Counted from the stretch's first letter, positions 17,912-27,348 are shown. The stretch: 64,000 nt of DNA from an uncultured Oscillospiraceae bacterium (GCA_934481445.1 CAKSPC010000006.1:1-64000); one strand, 5' to 3'. The notes: a model not told the origin generated them from the letters alone. Made by a program: numbers and translations.

Positions 17912-18406
17912 ATGAAAAAGATACTCGCACTGATAATTTCGGCAGTAATGCTGCTGGCGGGCTGTTCGTCGGGGAAGCCGCTGACCCCGGAGGAATACAG
18001 CGCCGCGCTGAAAAACGTCACCCGGGAATGGTCGAAGGATCTCATGGCGGTTGCGTCGCTTATCCCCGACGACGCCGAGGACGGCTTCCTTGACACAATA
18101 AAGGGCAATAAGTCCGAGGCGGAGAAGTATTTCGGGGAGCTTGAAAATGACTTTGCCGCTTTCGAGAGCATTGTTCCGCCCGAGGACTACGCGGAGCTTC
18201 ACGAAAAGCTGCTTGTGGGTGTAAAGCACGAACGTACATGGCTGAAATACGTCAGGGAGATGTTCAGCGCGGGCAATGCCGACGACTACAAAAGTACCGC
18301 CGACGCGCTGGAGAAGCACGTTGACAGCATCACGGAAAACAACGAGGCGCTTTCGCAGGCTTATTATGAGATATATCTGAAATTTAAAGAGGATGGGGTG
18401 GAATAA
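17912..18406 (+). CDS. Predicted lipoprotein, function unknown
   Basis: The 164-residue protein has a lipoprotein signal (basic MKK, hydrophobic stretch, LAGC lipobox with C18). The mature part is mostly predicted helix, acidic and soluble, with a YAELHEKLL segment and repeated heptad-like hydrophobic spacing (about 60-150), so a small helical bundle on the outer face of the membrane is likely. AGAGG is positioned 6 nt before the ATG. I do not recognise a family and the neighbours give no clue. Confidence 0.8.
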   Translation: MKKILALIISAVMLLAGCSSGKPLTPEEYSAALKNVTREWSKDLMAVASLIPDDAEDGFLDTIKGNKSEAEKYFGELENDFAAFESIVPPEDYAELHEKLLVGVKHERTWLKYVREMFSAGNADDYKSTADALEKHVDSITENNEALSQAYYEIYLKFKEDGVE

Positions 18407-18489
18407 GGCGGCGGGCGTGGTTTTGCTGGGCATAAAAGGCGGCGTTACGTTGGTGAAATTTGTTGATGCTTATGCACTTGTGTCAGACC

Positions 18490-18755
18490 GAGATTTTTCA
18501 AAAACAGTCCACCGGACTGTTTTTGAGGAAAGAAACATTTAGATTTAATATGATGCTTGTGGGGGAAAACTCTTGTTTTCCCCCACACCCCTTTAGCGCC
18601 TTTTAAGTCGTGTAAACGTACCTGCTTACTGCTTTCACTGCAAAAGATTTCCAGTGCGTGGAGAGTTTCGCTGTCTGCGGACAGCGACGAGGGCGCTGCC
18701 CTCGACCCGCAAGGGGTGCGACCCCTTGACCGCGTGTATGGGTGCTGCAAAGACT
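18490..18755. repeat. Dispersed modular repeat, copy A
   Basis: A noncoding block with four recognisable pieces: a 12-bp hairpin ACAGTCC-ACC-GGACTGT flanked by A and T runs (18499-18525), a GTGGGGGAAAAC-TCTT-GTTTTCCCCCAC hairpin (about 18557-18585), a GACGAGGGCGCTGCCCTCG palindrome near 18688-18706, and AAGGGGTGCGACCCCTTG near 18714-18731. The same pieces recur at four other sites in the window, here in the opposite orientation to copies B and C. The sub-module found in B, D and E is absent. No gene is seen between 18407 and 18811. Confidence 0.82.
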
Positions 18756-18811
18756 AAATATAATGCAACCACGAAATGTTACACCGAAAAAGCAACAACG
18801 CCATAACACTG

Positions 18812-18840
18812 AAAAAGGGACTGCCCAAAAGCAGTCCCTT
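18812..18840 (-). terminator. glyS terminator
   Basis: AAGGGACTGC (18815-18824) pairs with GCAGTCCCTT (18831-18840). On the minus strand the stem is followed by a run of T residues. Confidence 0.85.
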
Positions 18841-18860
18841 AAACTATCTCTACCGAAATA

Positions 18861-20237
18861 TCAGAAGAAAATTCTCTCCTCGATATAAGCCTTGACATCC
18901 GCCAGCGGGATTCTGACCTGCTGCATGGAATCGCGCTCGCGAACCGTTACGCAGCCGTCCGTTTCGGTATCAAAATCATATGTGATGCAGAACGGCGTGC
19001 CGATCTCATCCTGACGGCGGTATCTCTTACCGATTGCGCCCGCCTCGTCGAATTCAACATTGAAGTACTTGGAAAGATCCTCGTAAAGCTCGCCAGCCTT
19101 ATCGGACAGCTTCTTCGACAGCGGCAGAACCGCAGCCTTAACAGGCGCAAGCGCAGGGTGCAGATGCATTACTGTTCTGCTTGTGCCGTCCTCGAGAGCC
19201 TCCTCGTCGTACGCGTCGCATACAACCGCGAGGAACAGGCGCTCAACGCCCAGCGACGGCTCGATAACATACGGAACATATTTCTCGTTTGTTTCGGGGT
19301 CGAAATATTCCATGGACTTGCCGCTGGTCTTCTGGTGCTGGGTGAGGTCGTAGTCGGTTCTGTCCGCAACGCCCCAGAGCTCGCCCCAGCCGAACGGGAA
19401 CAGGAACTCGAAGTCGGTCGTTGCCTTGGAATAGAAGCACAGCTCCTCCTTATCGTGGTCGCGCAGGCGGATGTTCTCCTCCTTTAAGCCAAGGCTGAGC
19501 AGGAAGTTCTTGCAGTAGCTTCTCCAGTACTGGAACCATTCGAGGTCGGTGCCGGGCTTGCAGAAGAACTCAAGCTCCATCTGCTCGAACTCGCGCACGC
19601 GGAAGATGAACTGACCGGGAGTTATCTCGTTTCTGAAAGACTTGCCCACCTGTGCAACGCCGAAAGGCACCTTTTTGCGGCTTGTGCGCTGGATGTTGTT
19701 GAAGTTTACGAAAATACCCTGCGCAGTTTCGGGGCGGAGATAGATCTCGCTCTTGCTGTCCTCTGTTACGCCCTGGAAGGTCTTGAACATAAGGTTGAAC
19801 TGGCGGATATCTGTGAAGTTAGTGCTGCCGCAGTTGGGGCACTTGATGCCCTTTTCGCGGATATATTCCATCATTTTTTCGTTGGACCAGCCGTTAGGCT
19901 CTGCCTCGCCGAAATCCTCGATGAGCTTATCTGCGCGGTGACGGGTCTTGCAGTCCTTGCAGTCCATCAGCGGGTCGGAAAATCCGCCCACATGACCCGA
20001 AGCCACCCAGGTCTGGGGGTTCATCAGAATCGCACTGTCAAGACCTACGTTGTACTTGTTTTCCTGTACGAACTTTTTGCGCCAGGCCTTCTTGATGTTT
20101 TCCTTGAGCTCAACGCCGAGGGGGCCGTAGTCCCATGTGTTCGCAAGACCGCCGTAGATCTCGCTTCCGGGGTAAACGAAGCCTCTGCCGACGCAGAGCG
20201 CCTTTACCTTATCGAGGGTCTTTTCTGTGTTGTTCAT
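18861..20237 (-). CDS. glyS: Glycyl-tRNA synthetase, alpha2 dimer type
   Basis: This class II enzyme charges tRNA-Gly. The 458-residue protein is the single-chain form. Class II motif 2 region [26 protein letters not shown] and the motif 3 segment [12 protein letters not shown] are visible, along with a zinc-type insert [13 protein letters not shown] and CPNCGS. I start it at the ATG 20235-20237 because AAAGGA lies 8 nt upstream; the open frame has six further codons that include that ribosome binding site. No T-box was found upstream. Confidence 0.97.
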   Translation of the reverse strand: MNNTEKTLDKVKALCVGRGFVYPGSEIYGGLANTWDYGPLGVELKENIKKAWRKKFVQENKYNVGLDSAILMNPQTWVASGHVGGFSDPLMDCKDCKTRHRADKLIEDFGEAEPNGWSNEKMMEYIREKGIKCPNCGSTNFTDIRQFNLMFKTFQGVTEDSKSEIYLRPETAQGIFVNFNNIQRTSRKKVPFGVAQVGKSFRNEITPGQFIFRVREFEQMELEFFCKPGTDLEWFQYWRSYCKNFLLSLGLKEENIRLRDHDKEELCFYSKATTDFEFLFPFGWGELWGVADRTDYDLTQHQKTSGKSMEYFDPETNEKYVPYVIEPSLGVERLFLAVVCDAYDEEALEDGTSRTVMHLHPALAPVKAAVLPLSKKLSDKAGELYEDLSKYFNVEFDEAGAIGKRYRRQDEIGTPFCITYDFDTETDGCVTVRERDSMQQVRIPLADVKAYIEERIFF

Positions 20238-20401
20238 GTCGTTAATTCCTTTCATCGCCCCGCATGGCTTGCGGGGACAAATTGCAGATACGCGGCATAG
20301 CCGCCGTCATTTATATAGTATAACTCATTCGGAGCGTAAAGTCAAGTAGTGGGGGGATATTTCGGGGGAAATGGGGGGACAATCGTTCGTTGAAGCGCCC
20401 C

Positions 20402-20435
20402 CCAAAAAAACAAAAGCGCGGGAAAATTCCCGCGC
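20402..20435 (-). terminator. Terminator at the end of the pilin pair
   Basis: GCGCGGGAA (20416-20424) pairs with TTCCCGCGC (20427-20435); on the minus strand it is followed by TTTTGTTTTTTT. Confidence 0.88.
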
Positions 20436-20455
20436 CTCCTGTTGATTCACTAAAA

Positions 20456-21205
20456 TCAAACCTCGTCGCCCTTATTCATAAAATAAGTGCCGATATCTCC
20501 TATATAAGCCCCCGTCGAAGTCTGCGCGCTTGAGCAAGTGCCGCAGATTACCCCGCAGGAAAGCTTGCCGTAATCCGAGAACATAAGATTATTCGTCGCA
20601 TACGCCGCGTCAAACGACGGTGATGCAGGCGCAGGTATATCCTCCGCGCTGTAATGCGTCATCTCGACCCTTACGGTATTGCTCGTGGCCGTAAGCGATG
20701 TGGCTGCGTCCTCGAAATAAACATACGCGAAATAGTATCCCTCTTCCTCCGAATGGAACACGTTCTGTATGTCCTTTGCAAGTATCCCCGCAAATACATT
20801 CGTGTTTGTCGACGAGCTGTCGGTCAGAAGATCCCCCAGCGACTTCGCAACGTGCACATACTGCACCTGCCCGTCGGTGTCGGTCTTCATCTCTATATAA
20901 GTCACCTTGTTGATGGGGAAATTTCCGTTCGCCGAGGGGAAGTAGCTGATATACTCCATTGAGGAAGTGTCCGCCTTGATGTCCAGCGAAAGATCAGCCT
21001 CGTACTTCGTATACTTCGTAAAGCAATACTGCACCGCGGAATAGAACGTCGTCGCGTTTGTGTCCGCCGCCTGCGCCTTGGCGCTGTCGTTGGATAAATT
21101 CGGGACGATTATCGCAATGAGCACGCCGATTATCGCAATAACGACAACAAGCTCGATAATGGTGAAACCTTTTTTCGCCCGCATCCTCTGTAAATACTGA
21201 ATCAT
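20456..21205 (-). CDS. Type IV pilin-like protein with a class III signal
   Basis: This 249-residue pilin begins MIQYLQRMRAKKG, with cleavage expected after G13, then FTIIELVVVIAIIGVL, including Glu at position +5. That hydrophobic helix anchors the subunit and builds the pilus core. The rest is a serine/threonine-rich globular domain with CGVICGTCSS, three close cysteines near the C terminus. The start was set at 21203-21205 (GGGAGG upstream); the longer frame adds 45 residues that include the ribosome binding site. It follows pilA by 168 bp and is probably a minor or alternative subunit. Confidence 0.92.
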   Translation of the reverse strand: MIQYLQRMRAKKGFTIIELVVVIAIIGVLIAIIVPNLSNDSAKAQAADTNATTFYSAVQYCFTKYTKYEADLSLDIKADTSSMEYISYFPSANGNFPINKVTYIEMKTDTDGQVQYVHVAKSLGDLLTDSSSTNTNVFAGILAKDIQNVFHSEEEGYYFAYVYFEDAATSLTATSNTVRVEMTHYSAEDIPAPASPSFDAAYATNNLMFSDYGKLSCGVICGTCSSAQTSTGAYIGDIGTYFMNKGDEV

Positions 21206-21373
21206 ATAAAACCTCCCGCAAAGAAACTGCATAATTTCCTTGTTTCCGCCGAGCGCGGAGCGCATGGCATAAACAAATAAATTATCTCCGAATAACACAT
21301 ATTCCCCGACGGCTTGCGCCGCCGAGGAAATTGGTGTCATTTAGGTGTTGGTGTCCCAACCCAGCCTTAGTTA

Positions 21374-22009
21374 TTAGCCAAGAGCAAGAGCGGGAGCTGT
21401 ACCAACGGACATGCCATCAGATGTGATACCGGCTGTGGAACCATCCCAAGCAAAAGTGTCAGCCTGGAAGTCAGTTACAGCAGGAGCACCTGTAGGAGCA
21501 GAAGTAGAATCCTCAGTGTAGTATACATAGAGGCACTTGCCACCTTCGAGGTAAGCCCAAACGAAAGCGTTGTTTACAGTGGGGAACAGGTCAGCCAGCT
21601 CAATTTCGAGAAGTGTTTCTGCGGAAGAAAGGCTGGTCTTAGCAGTGCCAGCAGCACTACCTGTACCGGAACCGGTCCAAGTAAGTGTACCACCGGTCTT
21701 GAAAGAACCGGCTGTATCGTTAGATGCAGTCCAACTACCACTGGAAACTGTGAATGTAAGGGTTGCTGTGTTGGAAGAACCCTTCAGCATTCCGTAGCCC
21801 TTTGTATCAGCTGTTGTCAGGAACGAATCAATGTTGTTCTTGATGGAAGCAGCTGTGGAGTTGAGGGATGTAATTCTGGAAGAAGTTACATAACCCAGCA
21901 TGGTAGGAACCAGGATAGCTGCGAGTACGCCGATGATAGCGATAACAACGATCAGCTCGACGAGTGTGAAGCCCTTTTTCTTCTTCAGGGCCTGAAGCTT
22001 CTTTATCAT
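21374..22009 (-). CDS. pilA: Major type IV pilin candidate
   Basis: The 211-residue protein has a class III signal MIKKLQALKKKKG with cleavage after G13, then FTLVELIVVIAIIGVL with Glu at +5, as needed for assembly. The C-terminal domain is rich in Ser, Thr, Gly and Ala. It is the best candidate for the main pilus subunit because it has a strong promoter of its own, a 5-prime leader hairpin, and codon use with fewer GC-ending codons (GCA, GTA, ACA) than its neighbours, typical of highly expressed genes. Its ribosome binding site is a full GGAGG. Confidence 0.92.
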   Translation of the reverse strand: MIKKLQALKKKKGFTLVELIVVIAIIGVLAAILVPTMLGYVTSSRITSLNSTAASIKNNIDSFLTTADTKGYGMLKGSSNTATLTFTVSSGSWTASNDTAGSFKTGGTLTWTGSGTGSAAGTAKTSLSSAETLLEIELADLFPTVNNAFVWAYLEGGKCLYVYYTEDSTSAPTGAPAVTDFQADTFAWDGSTAGITSDGMSVGTAPALALG

Positions 22010-22040
22010 GATAAAGACCTCCTGAAAAAAATTTTTTATG

Positions 22041-22061
22041 TATAACCCCGGCGGGGTTATA
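22041..22061 (-). promoter_or_regulatory. 5-prime leader hairpin of pilA
   Basis: TATAACCCC (22041-22049) pairs perfectly with GGGGTTATA (22053-22061), with a 3-nt loop. It lies between the transcript start and the pilA ribosome binding site, with an A/T run downstream. It could stabilise an abundant mRNA or act as an attenuator. Confidence 0.65.
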
Positions 22062-22104
22062 TCCTTGTTAGGTTCAGCAGCCTTTGTATCTCTGCTGTGT
22101 TTAC

Positions 22105-22133
22105 ATTATACCGCAAACGTTTTTAAATTGCAA
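22105..22133 (-). promoter_or_regulatory. Sigma-A promoter of pilA
   Basis: Minus-strand TTGCAA (22128-22133), 17-bp spacer, TATAAT (22105-22110), giving a start near 22098 and a leader of about 90 nt. Confidence 0.8.
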
Positions 22134-22236
22134 GGGTTTTTCGCCCGAAAATCAGCCCAAATCACAAATTCGTACATTTCAATCTTTTCAGGGTGAAGTT
22201 TTTGTGTAATCTGACGGAAATTTGTGTTAAATCCGC

Positions 22237-22259
22237 GTGTAACAGTGCATTTGTTACAC
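22237..22259. promoter_or_regulatory. Operator-like dyad upstream of pilA
   Basis: GTGTAACA (22237-22244) and TGTTACAC (22252-22259) form a perfect 8-bp dyad with a 7-bp centre, about 105 bp upstream of the -35 box. It looks like a site for a dimeric activator. It could also be a hairpin in the 3-prime end of the pilT mRNA, but has no T run. Confidence 0.5.
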
Positions 22260-22317
22260 AACACCTGTAAGATGCAGGCGCGTTCCCGGTAAGAATAACA
22301 GAAAATATCCTGCAAAA

Positions 22318-23400
22318 TCAGAAGCCCGCTTCAACGTAACGCTTGTATTCGTTCGGATCCTGGCATCTCGTGCGGGCGGTCTGGTCGGTGATCTTACCGG
22401 TGCGGACAAGGCGCGCAAGATCCTGGTCAAGTGTGAACATTCCGTATTTCTTACCCGTTGCGATGGCGGTGGGTATCTGGAATATCTTGCCCTCGCGAAT
22501 CATGGAGCGGACTGCGTCCGTCGCCGCGAGTATCTCGAGAGCCGCGCAGCGTCCCTTTCCATCCGCGGTGGGAACCAGCGTCTGCGAAATAATTCCGACA
22601 ACGGAGTTCGCAAGCTGGGAGCGAATCTGACCCTGCGAATGCGGGGGGTAAACGTCGATGATACGGTCGATGGTTTCCGCAGCGCCGGTTGTATGCAGCG
22701 TGGAGAATACAAGGTGGCCTGTTTCCGCCGCGGTTACAGCCGCGTTAATGGTCTCAAAGTCACGCATTTCTCCGACGAGGATAACGTCGGGGTCCTCACG
22801 GAGAGCCGCACGCAGCGACCCCGCGAAGCTGTCGACATCCTGTCCTATTTCGCGCTGGTTTACCATGGACTGCTTATGTGTGTGAAGATACTCGATAGGG
22901 TCCTCTACAGTGATGATGTGGCAGTTCTTCTGACGGTTGATGTGGTCTATCATCGCCGCAAGGGTGGTGGATTTACCCGAGCCCGTAGGGCCTGTTACAA
23001 GCACCAGTCCGCGGGGCGCAAGGGAAAATTCGCCCAGCGTTGCGGGCAGGCTGAGGTCTGCGAGGGTAGGTATATCGTTGCGCAGCAGACGTATCGCCAC
23101 GGCATGGTAGCCGCGCTGTCTGTACACGTTTACTCTGTGTCTGTAGCCTGATGTGGAAACGTAGGAAAAGTCGGTGTCCAGTCCCTTGGATATCTGGGAT
23201 TTGTGCTTGATGGACGTTATCTGGTTGATTATGTTTACGATGATGGGTTCGGTGCAGTCGGGGTAGCCGCCGAGCTTTCTTATCGAGCCGTGCAGACGTA
23301 CCACCGGCGGCAGACCCGCCGTAAAATGAAGGTCGGAACAGCCGAGGTCGCGCGCCTCGTCAAGTATCCTGTTGATATCCATAATGTTGTTTACTTCCAC
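22318..23400 (-). CDS. pilT: Type IV pilus retraction ATPase PilT
   Basis: PilT depolymerises the pilus to drive twitching. The 360-residue protein has Walker A GPTGSGKST (137-145), Walker B DVILVGEMRD (205-214), the Asp box and His box HLVFSTLHT (229-237). The short N-terminal domain and the absence of tetracysteine motif separate it from PilB. A GTG start with AAGGAG 8 nt upstream fits best; an ATG seven codons in is the alternative. The C-terminal AIRAG-type motif seen in proteobacterial PilT is not obvious. It lies 46 bp after pilB, so the pair is co-transcribed. Confidence 0.95.
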   Translation of the reverse strand: MEVNNIMDINRILDEARDLGCSDLHFTAGLPPVVRLHGSIRKLGGYPDCTEPIIVNIINQITSIKHKSQISKGLDTDFSYVSTSGYRHRVNVYRQRGYHAVAIRLLRNDIPTLADLSLPATLGEFSLAPRGLVLVTGPTGSGKSTTLAAMIDHINRQKNCHIITVEDPIEYLHTHKQSMVNQREIGQDVDSFAGSLRAALREDPDVILVGEMRDFETINAAVTAAETGHLVFSTLHTTGAAETIDRIIDVYPPHSQGQIRSQLANSVVGIISQTLVPTADGKGRCAALEILAATDAVRSMIREGKIFQIPTAIATGKKYGMFTLDQDLARLVRTGKITDQTARTRCQDPNEYKRYVEAGF

Positions 23401-23446
23401 TTTTTTATCTCCTTATCGCATGACTTATTGGTATGATATGCCGTTA

Positions 23447-25144
23447 TCAGACTGTATATGTCGCCTTGACAAGCTCATCCATGGTGGTTCTTCCCGCGAG
23501 TACCATTTCCGCAACGTTGTCGCGCAGCAGACGGGTGCCGTTCTCCGTCGCCTTGGCGCCTATCTCCTCGGCGGTCGCGCCGCGGGAAATAAGCTCCTTG
23601 ATATCGTTGGATGTAACTATTATCTCATGGATAGCGGTTCGGCCCGCATAGCCCGAACCATGACACGCCTTGCATCCGCCCGGGTGAACGCGGCAGATGT
23701 CGACGGGGCTGTCTTTTCCGACAAGGCGGAGATCCGCAGGGTCGGTAAGCGTGAATGTTTCCTTGCAGGATTTGCACAGCAGCTTAACAAGTCGCTGCGC
23801 GATGATGCCAACGAGGGATGAAGCGACCATGTACGGCGCAACGCCCATGTCCACAAGTCTTACGATGGTGGAAGCCGCGTCGTTGGTATGAAGCGTAGAA
23901 AGCACGAAGTGTCCCGTGATAGCGGCGCGTATCGCGATATCCGCGGTTTCGCCGTCACGGATCTCTCCGACCATTATGATATCGGGGTCCTGACGAAGTA
24001 TGGAGCGTAGCGCCGCCGCGAAGGTCATGCCCGCCTTGGCGTTGATCTGACACTGGTTTACGCCGTCTATCTTCTTCTCGACAGGGTCCTCTACCGTAAC
24101 GATATTTACATTCGGCTGCGAAAGCTCGCCGAGGGTCGCATAAAGCGTGGTGGACTTACCGGAACCGGTAGGTCCCGTAACCAGCATAACGCCGTTCGGG
24201 CAGCGGATTATCTGCTTGAACATCTCGTAGTTGTATTCCGTCATGCCGAGGTCGGTTATCTTTCTGGTCTTTTCGTCCGCGGTGGAAAGCAGACGGATAA
24301 CGCATTTCTCGCCGTATACGCAGGGGATGGTGGATACACGGACGTCGAGGTTTACGCCGTCGATGATCGTTCCGAAACGTCCGTCCAGCGGGATTCTCTT
24401 CTCGGCGATGTTCATGCCGCCGAGGATCTTTATACGCGTTATTATCGAGTTATGGAACGAGATGGGCACCTTCATGTCCTGCTCGACAAGCTCGCCGTCG
24501 ATACGATAGCGGATACGCGTTCTCGTCTTGAACGGCTCGATGTGGATATCCGACGCGTTTACTCTGAACGCCGTTTCGACCATCATGTTAACGAGCTTAA
24601 CGATAGGCGCGTTGTCGACTCTTGCGTCGGATTCTGCCTGCGTTGCCTCCTGCTGGGTCATCTGCTCGCTTTCAAGGTCGCTCACGGCGTTGTCCATCGC
24701 CTGCGACGAATAGAACCTGCCGATGGCCGCTTCAATGGCGGTCTTGGTGGATATCTGCGGAACGATCTCCATGCCCGTCTGCACCTTCAGATCCTCAAAG
24801 ATGTAGAAGTTTACGGGGTCGTTCGTTGCAACGAGCAGGCGGTTATGATTGATACCGTAGGCGAAAACGGTCTTTTCCTTCGCGACGTTCTCGGGTATCT
24901 TCATTACCGCTTCGGTGTTGATCTGCACGGTTGCCAGGTCGACAAATGGCACCTTCAGTCGTATTGAAAGCGCCTGCGCAAGCTGGGTCTCGGAAACAAA
25001 TCCCAGATCGAGCATGACATCGCCGAGCATTTTTCCGCCGCTGGTTTTCTGCTTTTCGAGAGCCTCTTCCAGCTGCTTTTCGTTGATGAAGCCGTTCTCA
25101 ACGAGGATCTTACCTATAGGCAGGTTTTTGATTGGTGCTGGCAT
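23447..25144 (-). CDS. pilB: Type IV pilus assembly ATPase PilB
   Basis: PilB polymerises pilins at the inner platform. The 565 residues include an N-terminal MshEN/T2SSE domain (8-150), the second N-domain, and the motor domain with Walker A GPTGSGKST (324-332), Walker B DIIMVGEIRD (388-397), the His box HFVLSTLHT and the zinc tetracysteine C457-X2-C460 and C491-X2-C494 that marks extension ATPases. It is divergent from the prepilin peptidase gene and upstream of pilT. Confidence 0.96.
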   Translation of the reverse strand: MPAPIKNLPIGKILVENGFINEKQLEEALEKQKTSGGKMLGDVMLDLGFVSETQLAQALSIRLKVPFVDLATVQINTEAVMKIPENVAKEKTVFAYGINHNRLLVATNDPVNFYIFEDLKVQTGMEIVPQISTKTAIEAAIGRFYSSQAMDNAVSDLESEQMTQQEATQAESDARVDNAPIVKLVNMMVETAFRVNASDIHIEPFKTRTRIRYRIDGELVEQDMKVPISFHNSIITRIKILGGMNIAEKRIPLDGRFGTIIDGVNLDVRVSTIPCVYGEKCVIRLLSTADEKTRKITDLGMTEYNYEMFKQIIRCPNGVMLVTGPTGSGKSTTLYATLGELSQPNVNIVTVEDPVEKKIDGVNQCQINAKAGMTFAAALRSILRQDPDIIMVGEIRDGETADIAIRAAITGHFVLSTLHTNDAASTIVRLVDMGVAPYMVASSLVGIIAQRLVKLLCKSCKETFTLTDPADLRLVGKDSPVDICRVHPGGCKACHGSGYAGRTAIHEIIVTSNDIKELISRGATAEEIGAKATENGTRLLRDNVAEMVLAGRTTMDELVKATYTV

Positions 25145-25234
25145 CTTATAAAATTCTTCCTTTCAGGTCAGGCTGCCGACCCCTCCCGAGGCCGGATAAT
25201 TGCCGCTTTCCGAAGCGGCGGGGAAGATTTGCCC

Positions 25235-25263
25235 TTGAAATATATCATAAAGTATGGTAAAAT
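25235..25263 (+). promoter_or_regulatory. Sigma-A promoter of the prepilin peptidase gene
   Basis: TTGAAA (25235-25240), 17-bp spacer, TAAAAT (25258-25263). A 7-bp GC hairpin (25202-25208/25213-25219) lies just before it, between the divergent pilB and peptidase genes. Confidence 0.75.
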
Positions 25264-25294
25264 ACTATTACAATATATTAAGGGGGTCATTCAC

Positions 25295-26335
25295 ATGACT
25301 TTGGACATCATGCAGATAGTATTTGGTGTGTTTGTATTCATCTTCGGCTCCGTTATCGGAAGCTTTCTGAACGTGGTCATACTGCGCACTCCGCTGAAGC
25401 AGTCGATAATCACCGAGCCGTCGCACTGCTTTTCCTGCGGCCACAGGCTGGCGTGGTACGATATGTTCCCGATATTCAGCTGGCTGTTTCTTCGAGGAAA
25501 ATGCCGTTACTGCGGCTCGAAGGTTTCGCCGAGGTACATGATCTTCGAAGCGTGCTGCGCGGTGCTTTATCTGCTGGCATTCATCCGCTTCGGGCTTTCG
25601 TGGGAACTTGTGTACGCATTCGTGCTGTTTGCGGTGCTCATCTGCGTCAGCGGTATAGACATCGACCATTTCGAGATACCGTACTGGTGCAGCATAACCG
25701 TTGCGGTGCTGGGCGTATCCGCGTTCTTCGTCTTCCCGGAGATAGTGTGGTATGAGCGCCTTATCTCGATGGGAGTCGTCGGGGTGCTTTTCGTTATCCT
25801 CGTCCTTATCGGAGGAATGGGCGGCGGCGATCTCCAGCTTATGCTGGGAGCCTCGCTGCTGCTTGGCTACAGGGTGTTCCCCGCGCTGTTCATCGGAATA
25901 CTTCTCGGCGCGATATACGGCACCGTAAAAAAGCTCCGCGACCGCAAGGCGGAGAAGGAGATCTCCGAAAAGATAAAGGAGATCGCCATGGATTGGTATC
26001 AGGAGCAGCTCGACCGTGATTCGGGCTACGTCACCGAGGGTCACGACGATATCATCGTCGGCGGCATAAGCGACGGAAAACCCGATATCGAGTGGGAATT
26101 CCTCGACGAAAACGTCTGGCACGGTCTGCCCGACAAGGCGGCTCTCAGCAGGACGCTCCGCGAAAACATCACGGACGAGCGCGAAGGCGGCTTCAAGATC
26201 TTCATAAAGGAGGATCTTGTCGTCAAGGTCAAGTACTCGCGCCGCATGGTGTTCGGTCCGTTCCTTTCCGCCGGCATCGCCGCGGGCTGGCTGTACGGGC
26301 AGCTCATCATGGACTGGTACATGAGCTTCATCTGA
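25295..26335 (+). CDS. Prepilin peptidase with a large cytoplasmic insertion
   Basis: This membrane aspartyl protease cleaves and N-methylates prepilins. The 346-residue protein has the zinc-type cysteines C45, C48, C70 and C73 of the methylase domain and the catalytic aspartates at D122/D124 (GIDIDHFEIP) and in the GGGD motif (D179). Several membrane helices and the C-terminal FGPFLSAG motif are present. Between about residues 212 and 318 there is a charged 105-residue stretch; most relatives have a short loop here. It is the only pilus gene on the plus strand. I set the start at 25295, 7 nt after AAGGGGG. Confidence 0.93.
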   Translation: MTLDIMQIVFGVFVFIFGSVIGSFLNVVILRTPLKQSIITEPSHCFSCGHRLAWYDMFPIFSWLFLRGKCRYCGSKVSPRYMIFEACCAVLYLLAFIRFGLSWELVYAFVLFAVLICVSGIDIDHFEIPYWCSITVAVLGVSAFFVFPEIVWYERLISMGVVGVLFVILVLIGGMGGGDLQLMLGASLLLGYRVFPALFIGILLGAIYGTVKKLRDRKAEKEISEKIKEIAMDWYQEQLDRDSGYVTEGHDDIIVGGISDGKPDIEWEFLDENVWHGLPDKAALSRTLRENITDEREGGFKIFIKEDLVVKVKYSRRMVFGPFLSAGIAAGWLYGQLIMDWYMSFI

Positions 26336-26346
26336 TATCCGTAAAT

Positions 26347-26379
26347 ATTCGGGGCGAGGAAACGCCCCGAATTTTTTTA
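26347..26379 (+). terminator. Terminator between convergent pilus genes
   Basis: ATTCGGGGCG (26347-26356) pairs with CGCCCCGAAT (26363-26372), followed by seven T residues on the plus strand. Confidence 0.88.
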
Positions 26380-26484
26380 TGCATTTTTTCGGATGGGTAT
26401 GCACGGCGTTACTGCCGTGCAATACGCAGATTTCCATGGGAACGCCGCGAAACACTCCTCAGGAAAACCGCCGTGCGCCGCTGT

Positions 26485-27336
26485 TTACGGCGTTGCGGGC
26501 GCTGCGTTGTACGTTGCCTTTCTGGAAACGTAGTAGATAAAGGTATCGCCCTCATATCCGTACGCCGCCGTTGCGTCATCTGCGGAGCGGACGGTGGTAT
26601 CGGACTCGGGGTAGATCTTGAAATCGCCGGAATTCAGTATTCCGCTGCGGATGTTTATGAAGTTTATGTAGCCCTTGCCCGAAAGCGCAAGACTGCTTGC
26701 ATCCCTGTTCACATCGGTGTAGATGTTGACGTGGGTTTCCATGGCGGGGACGGTTTTGACATCGGCGGGGTCGAGCGCGGGTGCGCCGTCCACCTGATTT
26801 GTGAGCCTTGTCAGCGTTATCTCGGGATAAAGCCCGTCGTAGAAACACTTTTCAAAAACCTCGTAGCTCTTTGAAGCGTCGAGCCTTACGTCGTTGTTGA
26901 TAACGCTCTCGCTGGTGACAACGAACTTGAATTCCTGCCGCTTGGTGTCGTACATACGGCGTATCGCGATGCACTTCAGCTCATAAACGGCGATGTTGTC
27001 GGGCTTCAGGCAGAAATCCTTCATTTTGTTGAGAGAAACGTTCTGATAGACGGAGCCGCTCATGTTGTTGATATCGTCCGCCATGTTTGCGTGCTCGAAC
27101 ATCGCGACGTAAACGGAGTTTCTTATGCTTCCGTTTATGTATGCGTCGATGGTTTCGGCAACTGTCTTTGCGCGGCTGTCGACCTCCTCGGTCTGCATCA
27201 TTTTCAGCGCGGGGGTGATGAACGCCATCATTCCCACAAGAAGAATGCCCAGCAGCGCGCAGGATACGATGACTTCCGCCAGCGTAAAGCCGCCGTTGTT
27301 CTTTCGGAGAAGCGCTCTCCTGATCTTTTTCATCAT
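26485..27336 (-). CDS. Minor pilin (PilV/GspI-like position)
   Basis: The 283-residue protein has a class III signal with cleavage after G16 (RKNNGG), followed by FTLAEVIVSCALLGILLVG with Glu at +5. The rest is a soluble domain with no obvious repeats. It is the last gene of the pilC-to-pilin block and ends facing the prepilin peptidase. Minor pilins of this kind prime assembly and form the tip. The exact subtype is a guess from gene order. A GGAGG site is 7 nt before the first ATG; a second ATG follows at once. Confidence 0.88.
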   Translation of the reverse strand: MMKKIRRALLRKNNGGFTLAEVIVSCALLGILLVGMMAFITPALKMMQTEEVDSRAKTVAETIDAYINGSIRNSVYVAMFEHANMADDINNMSGSVYQNVSLNKMKDFCLKPDNIAVYELKCIAIRRMYDTKRQEFKFVVTSESVINNDVRLDASKSYEVFEKCFYDGLYPEITLTRLTNQVDGAPALDPADVKTVPAMETHVNIYTDVNRDASSLALSGKGYINFINIRSGILNSGDFKIYPESDTTVRSADDATAAYGYEGDTFIYYVSRKATYNAAPATP

Positions 27337-27348
27337 GACAACGCCTCC

